Below are positions 39,701 through 49,461 of a DNA stretch of 64,000 nucleotides, one piece after another. The stretch is from Lineus longissimus. Its lineage: Eukaryota > Nemertea > Pilidiophora > Heteronemertea > Lineidae. Each line of letters starts with the position of its first letter. Position 1 is the stretch's first letter. The translations under genes were made by a program, and so were the position numbers. The notes under the pieces are model-generated. The model was not told where the DNA came from. It searched no databases and was given only the letters and a program-made list of their open reading frames with translations. The stretch spans positions 6,231,501 through 6,295,500 of the forward strand of contig NC_088325.1 in the NCBI RefSeq assembly GCF_910592395.1, given 5' to 3'.

Positions 39701-41215
39701 TGGGGGGTCGGTTTGCATTGTTCATATAGTTCTTGGCTAAGGTGTTTACACGTATCCTCTATAATGTCTGGCTTTAATTCGTGAATAATTAGATCCAGGT
39801 CTGGTTTCGTGGTCGAGTAAACCTGACAGTTCGTATGAAGTATAGAGATTGTATTACTTAGAGGCATAATTATTAAGTGCTATGATAACTGAGTTTGGCT
39901 TGTGACAGTTTTTAACACCTTTGTTAATTAACGTGGCTGTAATGAATGGCGATGTTTGTTTTCACTCTTCACCTTCGGAGTCTTTTGCAAATTGCTCTAT
40001 CTGAACTAGATGAGACCTTCCTTATCGTTTAAGCCAGTGTGAATGCGCATTGACGTGGGTCGAATGGTGAACTGGGACGTTTTTACGATGCATTTTCCCT
40101 TGCGTTCCTTTCGTCTGGGTCTTGGCGGGGGTTGAGGCGTTTTAACATATCCATGATGGCAGCCGTTTGTGCGTTAAGTTTCGATTCAATTGTTTCATTA
40201 TGCTCCTCCATTTTGTTAAGGACCATTACGATTCTTTCGGCTGAGGCTTCTTGCGTTTGTTTGCGCATCTCTTCGATCGTAGGTAGTTTGCGTAAGTCTT
40301 GGCGATTTTCATTAATTGCGGATTCTTATTTGTCGAGACGGGTTGGTAGTTTTTCGATTTCAGACTTGGTTGGCTGAGCCAATTGCTGGACTAGGTATGG
40401 CTGAATCTGACGGCTTGCTGTATCTGGGCGTTGGTGATAACGGATTTTTGTCGAAGGTTCTCGGATTTTTCCTTGAGCCTCGTAATCCATACTGGGCAAG
40501 AGTTGCAGGATGACGGATGGTCTACATTTACAGTTGACACACTTATAATCCGATGGCCATGTTTGATCTGGTCGCTATTCGGCAGCGCAAAGATAACACT
40601 TGGGAGTTTTGTTACATTTCGACTGATGGTCGTCGTAAGCTTGACATTTGTGGCAGCGTAACGGTAGATGGTGTTTGGATGGAATCGAGGTTGAGAACAA
40701 GAGGCACCCAATTTGAACCTTGCGTTGAAGGAGAATGCGTTCTGTGGTGTCTTGATCTGATGTAGAGATGCGACACACCAGGGATGGCTGACCGGTGGCA
40801 GACGAAATTAGACGTTTTGAAGCTGCAACCTTGTAATCATACGTGTTGAGCATATCGACAATTTCTTCATCGGACAGGTATTTGGAAAGTCATGCAGGAT
40901 GTAGGCTAGTTGGCGATTCGGGTCCTGGTTGTTCAGGCGACGAGGATGTTCCAGTGTAGAGCCAGGAATGGCCCAGTCGTTGTAATGCTTAAGAGCAGAG
41001 TTTACATCCTGTTCAGATGCGAAGGACAGACGGAACAGTTCAGGTTGACTTGAAGAATACGGTTGATGCGGCATTTCGGTAGACTTTTGTTCAGTTTCGT
41101 CATAATACGAGTTGTTGTTATCATTGAATCAAGCGTCAAGAAGACAGTGACGCTAAGACGGTGACCTGGCAGATGGGACTTGGCCTTAGGGGAAGATCCC
41201 GGAGAGTTCATGATA
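39701..41215 (-). pseudogene. 5' part of a non-LTR retrotransposon (ORF1 and start of endonuclease)
   Basis: In shifting minus-strand frames: FRLSFASEQDVNSALKHYND, RQLAYILHDFPNTCP and DYKVAASKRLISSATGQPSL, then a cysteine knuckle (RCHKCQAYDDHQSKC, CYLC), typical of a LINE ORF1. A coiled coil at 40,268-40,083 follows. Then TISILHTNCQVYSTTKPDLD and LIIHELKPDII fit the start of an APE-type endonuclease. The reverse transcriptase is missing; the copy is cut near 39,700 by the 300-bp repeat family. Confidence 0.75.
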
Positions 41216-43017
41216 CACTAATGGCTGGCCGATGCATTATGACAAAAGAGTAAAAGGTAAAGTTTACATAGTCCAAAGTCTTGACAAAATTGTACAATTA
41301 TGTTTCAAATGTCATACAGGCTAAGTTATTACACCAAATCTTGCCCAAATATCTAAGCATAAGGCAAAAAAGGGCCTATATAAAACATGAATCTAGGTAA
41401 TAAAGGTACAGGAAAAAAAGGTACGGAAAAAATGGTACTGGAAAAAAAGGTACACAAAATGGCATAAATAGGTAAAAAGGTACACAATTTTTTTAAAATA
41501 TCATTTGAATTCTCTTTTTTTCTATTCATAACTTTAACTTTATTTGTTGCGTAGGCATTGCATAGGCCTTAGAAATAGGTATATCAAATTTCCAGTATAC
41601 CGTTATGGTTTTCAATAGTGAGAACACGGCTATTGTAGGGGGTTTTTAGGTGTGGTTGGTACGGGGTACCTATTGGGTCGACCGAGGAGTGTAATTCTTA
41701 CGCTTGTGAAATGGTAAGTATTTGGTCCAGTAGTGGGGACCGTGATCCGAGGGGATATTCTTACACTTGTGAAATGGCAAGAAGTTAAGGACGATGATTG
41801 GGGAATAATTCTTCCTTTTGTGATATGGTAAGAAGAGTTTTGCTCAATGAATCACACAAGGTCCTGAGTTCAGCAGATGTAAGCGTGCTCTGGTGGCTTA
41901 CTTGAAGCTGTGTAAACAGCAACACGTGTAATTGGTACATGTGATAGATTAGTAATCTATTCATGGCTGGGGGTCTTATTGAGACAGGTCAATGTTTCCA
42001 AAAAAGTACCAGTGATGTTATTTTGAGGTTGATGAAGACACAGTCAAACTGTGTCCTAAACACGAGGTATTTCTTGGTATAAGGCTCTGCTAAACGAGTT
42101 CAAAATGGGGGGTCGGATTAACTCAAAGGTAAAGCACAAGCTCTACAGTAGCAGAAAGGGGCGCTTGCAAGAATCGTACCTCTTTGCTAGGAATCAATTT
42201 ATGCAAAAGGTTGTTAGTATAGCACACGATATTATCAAGCTAAGATTAAAATGTGCTTTATAATTTTATTGAGGAGAATTTACAATAGTAGGAGAAGGAT
42301 GAAATATAAAGGCCTAAAGATGATTTGGGCTGAATACCGCTAGAAGTTTGTTGAAATCAGCAGGTATGAAACTGTACGTAATAGTAATTATGTCTTATCA
42401 TAAGTAATTTCCGTTCGCGAACCTTGGGAGATCACTTTAAAGCCAGGAGTAATAGTAATATTAATCAATCGTGGCTAATTAGGTACGTATCAATGCAAGA
42501 ATGATAATTATTATGTTGAAAATTAGGTGAAATCGGCAAACTTATGTGTATTTTTTTCGAGTGGAATGGAATGAATTTTAGGTTATCCGAAATATGAGAA
42601 ATACGGGAAATCGGGGGGGGGGGGGCTCAGATCTCAGTGGCCGTTTAGCCTGTCAGTGACTCTGACCCTTTGTGTCTCGACTGAGATCCTCTTCTAAATG
42701 TGTCCCGTTTAAGCAACTTGTTTCCTTTATATACCCGTTTTAGTTCAGGAATTTACCTGTTTTTCCAGGAATTTAGATGTGCAATTTTAGTCAATTTACT
42801 CGTCAGATGTATACCTATTTCTGGTTTAAACTGGCTTTTTGAGGTGATCTCCCTGGGATTGCATTAAATGACTCATTGTATTTCACAATGATTGGTATAT
42901 TTTAGGGTATTTCCTAACAGATAAATATTTATCTTAAAGGCAAATTATGACATGTTATACAGTGATATTGGATACAGTACTAGTTGTTGTTACAAAACGT
43001 ATCTCACATAAAAGATA

Positions 43018-43685
43018 TTAGGGTGGTTTCGCAGGCGCACGGATAGCGCGACGTGAACGTTTAGCTAGACGTAACCGTTTCATTTACTGCTGCGTCATTT
43101 TGGTGGTTTCGCTGCGCACGAGAAAACGGTTACGTTTAAGTCTAGGTGCCCCTGGCTGTGCCACACCCGTGCACCACTCTAGACCTGCCTTCACAACAAT
43201 GAAATGAAATGAAATGAAATGAAATTTATTTATTGGCCAAAACACAACATGAACACACAAGACAACACATTCCATCATCATCATGATCATGGATGGCGGG
43301 GGAAATATCCACATCATGACATGCATGAAATGCATGCGGCACAAGTGTCAAGTGTACATGGCAGCGAAACATCGGCAACCGCACTTCATCATCTTTTTTC
43401 GCCTGCAAGGATAGGCGATATCGACTACAAAGCCATTTATTTACAGCACAATATTCCTAATAACTATTACATGTGCTACTCAGGATGTACGACTTCTGTG
43501 TCAGTGAAAATTCGTCAATTTTGCTGTCCGTTTAGACTTACGTGTATCGAGCCCGCTATCCGTCTTTTCCCTCCGTTTACGCGAAGGGACGTTGCGTACG
43601 ACGTCACGACACCGCAAGAAGTGATGACGTCACCGCTGCTAATTGTTCACATCGCGCTATCCGTGCGTCTGCAAAACCACCCTAA
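43018..43685. mobile_element. Tc1/mariner-type MITE nested in the GGTAC element
   Basis: The 41-base ends (starting TTAGGGTGGTTT) match inversely with about three differences and are flanked on both sides by TA (43,016-43,017 and 43,686-43,687), the usual target of Tc1/mariner elements. The 668-bp interior has a GAAAT microsatellite and several ACGTCA-type sites but no transposase. Confidence 0.75.
43199..43226 (+). repeat. (GAAAT)n microsatellite
   Basis: Five consecutive TGAAA-type units precede TTTATTTATTGGCC. Confidence 0.9.
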
Positions 43686-44880
43686 TATAACTGTTTCTCA
43701 CAGCTTTATTTCGCCTAATAACAAATATCAGTATTTCTAGATATTGCTCAATTCAAAACTTGCATAGATATTACTCAACCTATATATTAGTCATGGTTTC
43801 AAGAAATGCATTCCTTAGCATGATGAAATATGCTGTGACGGTGATTTTGTTCTTTTAATAGAAATTTGTTAATCATACTTATGTAATAATGCACCTGCTA
43901 AGGTGAGTAATGTTTTGACTAGGATGAAATGAAGCCCGAAAAGCGAATAAATGGCCTAATGGTAGCATGCAACTTGACTATACTGCTTCATGACACGCAA
44001 ACAAGCGAGGGGTCTGAGAAGGATTCTAAGTAAATATTAATAACAACTTTTATATCATCAATTAAGGTCGAAGGCCTTTTAACCGTAAGTCCTTGTTGAG
44101 AGCCCTCACTCGTTCGCAACATGAAACAATATTTAAATACGAAGAAGTTATTTACAGCGGTTCATGATTTCACGTGAAGTGATTGTTCAATAAAAAGTGA
44201 TATAGTGCGCAGCACTATACACTATCAAGATCATGATGATTGTAAAGATTCTAGGACAATTCCCTCTGCAAAAGAGTTGACTGATAAATGCTAAATGATA
44301 AATGATAAATTAACAACGTGCCTGGCCAATTAGGTCTTAACAGACAAATTATTAGATTCATGACCAAACACAAGCTATTTAGGGAAATTGGCGAGAATTT
44401 TAATGTGAAATGCCGGGTAGGATGCTAGGTGCGGCCCCCCCCCCCCCCCCTTCCCAAGATCCTGGATCCGCCCCTAATAAGAATACGACTCGATAATTTT
44501 AAAATTTAAAAGAACACAAAATGGTTATTACCAAAAAAAAGTCAGCTCCCCTGTTGGGCAAATTCTTCTATGAATTTTCCCCAAATTCATTCCGTAACAA
44601 AATTGTCCGCAATGTATTAAACTATTTTAAGGCACCACCTTAGTCACAGAAGAAGAAAAATGGGCAAGAAAAGATTAAGACATAGGCCGAGTCTGAACCA
44701 GTTGAAGAGAATAATATTCTTTTAAAAAATTGTGTCCTTTTTTTACCTATTTATGCCATTTTGTGTACCTTTTTTCCGGTATCTTTTTTTCCGGTACCTT
44801 TATTTCCAGTACTTTTATTTCCTGTACTTTTATTTCAGTACCTTTATTTCCGTACCTTTTTTTCCTGTACCTTTTTTACC

Positions 44881-45246
44881 GTATACCATAAGACATCTCC
44901 CTAAAATTGTGCTATTGCTACACCCGTATCCCAAAATAGGGCCACCCCATCCATGAATCCCATCTATCTTTAGCTCACTTTAGTAACTTCATTGTCTTTC
45001 AATCTGAACATCGCACCTGTTGTGAGTTTGCATAACACAATGGCCTAACATCTGAACCCTGAACATACGGTGTATACTAACTGATAGCGTTAGCCTAATT
45101 TGGTATACTAGCATAGGAACTGACATGTGTTACTGGCTACCTAAGCACTGTTGTATGCAAGGCACGCTAAGTTCAGGTGCGCTTGAAACTGGAAAAAACA
45201 GAAATTACGGTGATGGAATATTTCATAGGATATACCACGGCTATGT
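44881..45246. other. Downstream flank of receptor-like gene
   Basis: Candidate 3' UTR of the minus-strand gene that stops at 45,249-45,247. I see no AATAAA close to the stop; several occur, on the gene's strand, in the GGTAC-rich end of the neighbouring element (44,800-44,850). Confidence 0.35.
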
Positions 45247-45502
45247 TTAGAGGGAATATTTGCGGGCTATGAGCGATCTCTCTGATTTCCTAGGCGAAAA
45301 TGGCGAAGGATACGATTGTGTCATGATGCTCAATCGTTGTCTCGAACGGACTGTCATGTCTGGTGGATTGAGAACACGCATGGGAGCTGAACCAGAACAA
45401 TTGTCGTCTGCGTCACTAGCATGGCAATGCATCAGTGGAATAGTGTCACCTTCTTCATTTGCAGGTCGACGATTCTGCCTCTTCTTGCGTTGTCTACGTT
45501 TC
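45247..45502 (-). CDS. Receptor-like gene, exon 5 (cytoplasmic tail)
   Basis: The acceptor TTACATAG precedes 45,502. The exon completes the Arg codon split with exon 4, then encodes a strongly basic juxtamembrane segment (KRRQRKKRQNRRP) and an 84-residue tail ending in KSERSLIARKYSL and a stop. The tail is Ser/Arg-rich with no kinase, death domain or ITAM-like motif visible. PIPLMHC-like and SYPSPFSP segments could be phosphorylation or adaptor sites, but that is speculation. Phase agreement with exon 4 across 7 kb of intron, most of it a BEL element, supports the join. Confidence 0.65.
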
Positions 45503-45883
45503 CTATGTAATCAAAACAAGTGTTACCGTTAATTTCAAAGTCCGAAGACAATTCCGTCAACACAGCGTCCGTTCGTCCGAAAATTACAAGAGTCTCTTGC
45601 ATAGGGACAAATGCGAGTTTTTCTGAGTATGAAGAAAACAGACGCTAGACATATGGTGATGTCATTCTGAGGGAACCTGTTCACTAAAGCAGTTCTCTTT
45701 CAATACTTGTGTTTCTTTCTCTGCTGATCAGAGTTATTGCATTTGCCATACTAGGTGCAAAGCTGTTTAACGGCAGACAAGTTGCAAACGAAATTCTCCA
45801 ACGAAACTCGTGTATCTCTGCAACATGAGCATTACTAATACTTGAAATTGAAAATTAGAAAACACAAACAAAAATTCGTTCTT
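45503..45883. other. Intron 4, part left of the BEL insertion
   Basis: No coding signal. It ends at the TTCTT target duplication (45,879-45,883). Confidence 0.6.
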
Positions 45884-46302
45884 TGTGGCGAATGGGATTT
45901 GATGGACGAAACAAAGTTGTCGTTCTTCTAATGCGTGTTTATTAACAGTGCATTGCATTCTGAAATGTGCAGAACAGTCAGTCAATAAAATGATATAAAT
46001 CTTACATAATATATAAAAGGCAATGAATAGAAATTAATTTACATACAATCTGATCTATTCATATTATGATATTTAAGATAAACGTACCTGAAGGTTTACG
46101 ACTTATATTGTTTCGGAACTTTGAAAATGGAAAATACAAATGTGCGGTGTTCTCTGATGACGGATGAATTGAAATTAAAACGTGCCGCTGCTGCGGATGA
46201 CGCGCACTGTTGAAGAAAGCGTCATCGATGACGCGCGCTGCTGAGGATGCGGAGGCGCAATATGATGGCGCGTACATGTATGGCGCGAAACAGTTCAGAA
46301 CA
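45884..46302 (-). repeat. BEL 3' LTR
   Basis: 419 bp. It differs from the 5' LTR only by lacking TAATT near 46,272. An AATAAA signal on the element's strand lies at 45,943-45,938. Confidence 0.95.
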
Positions 46303-46347
46303 ACCCTCCGGGGCCAACAATAATGAGATACATTGTATTGATAATAA

Positions 46348-47562
46348 TTATGCGGAGTCCATTTCCAAGATCACACAGCACTTCTGAACACTGCGTTTCT
46401 TTTCACCAGATTTGGTCCTGACCTTTACGTTTCGGACAATATTGTCATCACCGGGGTATACTTCGATTATCTGAGCAACATCCCACTTTCCCCGTGGAAT
46501 GTTCTGATCTGTCAAGAGAACCACGTCTCGAACCGCAAGTTGACGTTTAGCATTCTGCCATTTGGCACGGCGCATGAGAGTAGAGAGGTACTCCTTGACA
46601 AATCGCTTCCAAAACTTCGTGGCAAGAGCTTGCACAAACTCGAAGCGTTTGTGCAGATTTTTCGATTCTACAAACGGCCCTTGTGGAATTTCTGTTGAAG
46701 CTCGTCCTATCAGCAGATGGTTAGGAGTGAGTGGACGGAAATCATTGGCATCATCGCTTCCGTATCCAATGGGTCTTGAGTTAACCAGGCATTCCACTTC
46801 ACTGAAAACAGTTGACATTTCATTCCATGTAAGCGTCTGATCACCCACAGTAATTCTAAGTGCGCTCTTGATCTGCTTGATTAAGCTCTCGTAAAAGCCA
46901 CCTTGATGGGGACTCAAAGGCGTAATGAATCTCCAGTTGATATCATGAAGAACTGCAAATTCTTCCAACTGCTTGCGTCCCTCTTTGGTAAGTTTCCTGA
47001 GTTCCTTCTCAGCTCCAATGAAGTTGGTGCCGTTATCCGATATTAATGTCTTTGGCCATCCGCGACGCGAAGCAAATCTGCGAACTGCTTGGAGGAACGA
47101 TTGAGTCGACAAACTTTCCACTATTTCCAGATGAATAGCGCGAGCAGTGGCGCAAGTGAATATCGCGTCCCACGCCTTCATTTTACTGTTGCGACCATAT
47201 CTCAACATGAACGGGCCGAAGAGATCCACTCCAGTAGTTGTAAATGGCGGTGCGAACAATCGGAGACGACTTGCAGGTAGATCACCCATTAGGGTGCTAT
47301 GTGGTGGCTGTCTCAGCTTCCGGCAAATCACACAATTCCTCACGGTTTCTCTTGCGATGTTACGACCTTTGAGAATCCAGTATTTGCTCCTACTCTCACA
47401 GAGAGTACGCTCCGAACCGGGATGCATCAACCAACTGTGGACATCTTCCATCACCAACCTAGATATGTGCCCTGAGGCGGGAAGTAAAACAGGATGGATC
47501 TGGTCATAAGGTAGGCTCGCTTTTCTAAGTCGACCGCCTACTCGGACTACTCCATCTTTCAC
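46348..47562 (-). CDS. BEL/Pao pol, integrase region
   Basis: This 404-codon frame is the C-terminal third of pol, continuing in the same frame as the RT-RNase H part after a TAG at 47,595-47,593. It begins with the conserved VVRVGGRLRKA, followed by an H2C2 zinc region (HPGSERTL, NCVICRKL). The DDE core has D in GVDLFGPF, D in LISDNGTNF and E in HQGGFYESLIK. A C-terminal segment (RAKWQNAKRQLAVRDVV) resembles the usual DNA-binding end. Its product would insert the cDNA. Without readthrough of the TAG it would have to start at an internal ATG. Confidence 0.9.
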   Translation of the reverse strand: MKDGVVRVGGRLRKASLPYDQIHPVLLPASGHISRLVMEDVHSWLMHPGSERTLCESRSKYWILKGRNIARETVRNCVICRKLRQPPHSTLMGDLPASRLRLFAPPFTTTGVDLFGPFMLRYGRNSKMKAWDAIFTCATARAIHLEIVESLSTQSFLQAVRRFASRRGWPKTLISDNGTNFIGAEKELRKLTKEGRKQLEEFAVLHDINWRFITPLSPHQGGFYESLIKQIKSALRITVGDQTLTWNEMSTVFSEVECLVNSRPIGYGSDDANDFRPLTPNHLLIGRASTEIPQGPFVESKNLHKRFEFVQALATKFWKRFVKEYLSTLMRRAKWQNAKRQLAVRDVVLLTDQNIPRGKWDVAQIIEVYPGDDNIVRNVKVRTKSGEKKRSVQKCCVILEMDSA

Positions 47563-47592
47563 GAAGGGAGCAAGATCGAGACATCTCGCTTC

Positions 47593-49443
47593 CTAATTTC
47601 CCAGGTCTCTCTGAGCTTGAACAATCCAATAGTTCTCTGCTGCTCTAATCTCTTCTGGTACAAGTGTGCCCTCTCTTGACTCAGCTCGATCCTGTATCCT
47701 ACACTTCAAGTTGTGGACAAACCGAAGACAGAGTGCGGTTACTCTCAAAAGCTTTCCCCATGTCGAAAACTTCTGGCATTCAATCGGCGAGACAACTTTC
47801 ATTGCTGTGCAGACTGGCTTTGGCTTCTTTCTTTCCTTGTCTTCTGGAGGTACTGAGATCTCTACCTTTGATGGCCAATCCTCCTTTGGACTCAGAAGAA
47901 AGGAAGGTCCACTCATCCAACGTCCGACCATTTCCGAAGCTTCCAGTCCACAAGACAGGTCATCAGCCGGGTTTTGTTCTGTTGGGACGTGATTCCAAAG
48001 CTCTGGATCCCATGTCGATTGTATTTCGGCCACTCGTACTCCAACAAATGGCTTCAAATCGATGGAATTGGATTTAATCCAGTGAAGAACTATCTTCGAG
48101 TCTGACCAGAGGTGAACTTCTGGCTTTTCGCGAAGCTCCGTGTGAATCGTCTTTGCTAGACGAGAAGTGACTAACGCCGCCATCAGTTCCAATCTTGGAA
48201 TAGTGGTTTGACGCAGAGGGGCAACGCGTGCCTTTGCGGTGTAGAGGCGGACGCTTGTAGGACCAGTGAGAGTATTCCAACGCATGTATGCCACGGCACC
48301 ATATGCTGTGAAGCTTGCATCTCCAAATACGTGCAACTCTGATGATCCACCAATTGCACCTTTCGGCTTTACGCATCTTGGTAGTTGTACTTTCTCACGC
48401 TCCTTGAAGTCTTGGAACAGCTTTGTCCATAGTTCTGTGTAGTCCGGGGGTAGTTCATCATCCCATCCTAAGTTATCTAACCTCCAAATGGCTTGCATCG
48501 CAACTTTGGCTCTTATGGTTACAGGTGTTGCTAGCCCAAGGGGATCAAAGAGCATGGACAACCTTGACAAAACTGATCGTTTCGTGAATGTCTGCATCTG
48601 CTTCTCTTTCACTTTGAACGTTATCACATCTGCCACTGGGTCCCATAAAACTCCAAGTGTCTTGACGTCCTCTCCACTGAGATTGATCTTTGGGGCAGAC
48701 TGTTGGTCGTTTCTCGTTGTCTTCTGAACAGATGACGGGGCAGAGCAGTACCATTCTTTCACCTTGAATTTCCCATCATTCAAGCTTTCGTCTATGTCCA
48801 TCATTCGCGTGGTGGCATCTTCAGTGGATGGGCAGGAGTGAATCAGATCATCCATGTATCGATCATTTCGCAGAATCCAGGCGGCCTCGGGATGAATGTC
48901 CTGGAACTTCTCTGCAATCTCAAGTATAACGAAGCTCGCCATATCAGGCGATGGCTTATCACCGAAAGTGACTCGAGTCATACGATAGACATCTGGCTCC
49001 CTCGTACTATCCAAGTTCCTCCACAGAAAGCGATGTACTTCTGTGTCCTCAGGTTTCAGTTTGACTTGAAAGAACATTTTAGAAATGTCACCCACGATTG
49101 CGACAAGATCCTCGCGGAAACGAATGAGAACAGCCAGTAGATTCCCCATCAAATTTGGTCCTTTGAGGAGGAAAGAATTCAACGAAACACCTTTGAAAAG
49201 GCAGGCGGGATCGAAGACTACACGCAACGGGGTACTTATTTTCTCAGGTCTGTAGATTCCATGATGAGGGAGGTAATAGATAGGTCCAGTAACTGGTTCA
49301 TCTTCATCGACCTGGACGGCCCATCCATTCTCTAGGTATTGAGAAATGACTTTGTCATACATGACAGCCTTCTCTGGAGTCTTGGCCAGACTTCTTTCCA
49401 ATGAGGCGAGACGTTTTTCGGCTAGGAAACGGTTATCTGGCAA
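47593..49443 (-). CDS. BEL/Pao pol, reverse transcriptase and RNase H
   Basis: A frame of 616 codons between two in-frame TAG codons (49,464-49,462 and 47,595-47,593). RT motifs include LRVVFDPA, IVGDISKMFFQVKL, TFGDKPSPDMA and the catalytic RYMDDL. RNase H follows with LHVFGDASFTAYGAV, LELMAALV and LWSDSKIVLHWI. These domains copy the RNA genome into cDNA. The frame is open upstream to 49,461, so this is one polyprotein interrupted by amber codons, not a separate gene. Apart from the stops I see no frameshift. Confidence 0.9.
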   Translation of the reverse strand: MPDNRFLAEKRLASLERSLAKTPEKAVMYDKVISQYLENGWAVQVDEDEPVTGPIYYLPHHGIYRPEKISTPLRVVFDPACLFKGVSLNSFLLKGPNLMGNLLAVLIRFREDLVAIVGDISKMFFQVKLKPEDTEVHRFLWRNLDSTREPDVYRMTRVTFGDKPSPDMASFVILEIAEKFQDIHPEAAWILRNDRYMDDLIHSCPSTEDATTRMMDIDESLNDGKFKVKEWYCSAPSSVQKTTRNDQQSAPKINLSGEDVKTLGVLWDPVADVITFKVKEKQMQTFTKRSVLSRLSMLFDPLGLATPVTIRAKVAMQAIWRLDNLGWDDELPPDYTELWTKLFQDFKEREKVQLPRCVKPKGAIGGSSELHVFGDASFTAYGAVAYMRWNTLTGPTSVRLYTAKARVAPLRQTTIPRLELMAALVTSRLAKTIHTELREKPEVHLWSDSKIVLHWIKSNSIDLKPFVGVRVAEIQSTWDPELWNHVPTEQNPADDLSCGLEASEMVGRWMSGPSFLLSPKEDWPSKVEISVPPEDKERKKPKPVCTAMKVVSPIECQKFSTWGKLLRVTALCLRFVHNLKCRIQDRAESREGTLVPEEIRAAENYWIVQAQRDLGN

Positions 49444-49461
49444 GAGTGAAGGATCCTTCTT

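Larger units (their letters stand above)
41396..44880. mobile_element. 3.5-kb element with GGTAC-rich inverted ends
   Basis: The left end (GGTAATAAAGGTACAGG, then GAAAAAAAGGTAC) and the right end are inverse copies over about 100 bases, including the inner block CAAAATGGCATAAATAGGT. The right arm is longer because the GGTAC/A-rich short repeat has more copies. No target duplication is evident and the interior has no recognisable protein. A G/C homopolymer lies at 42,615 and another near 44,437. Confidence 0.7.
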
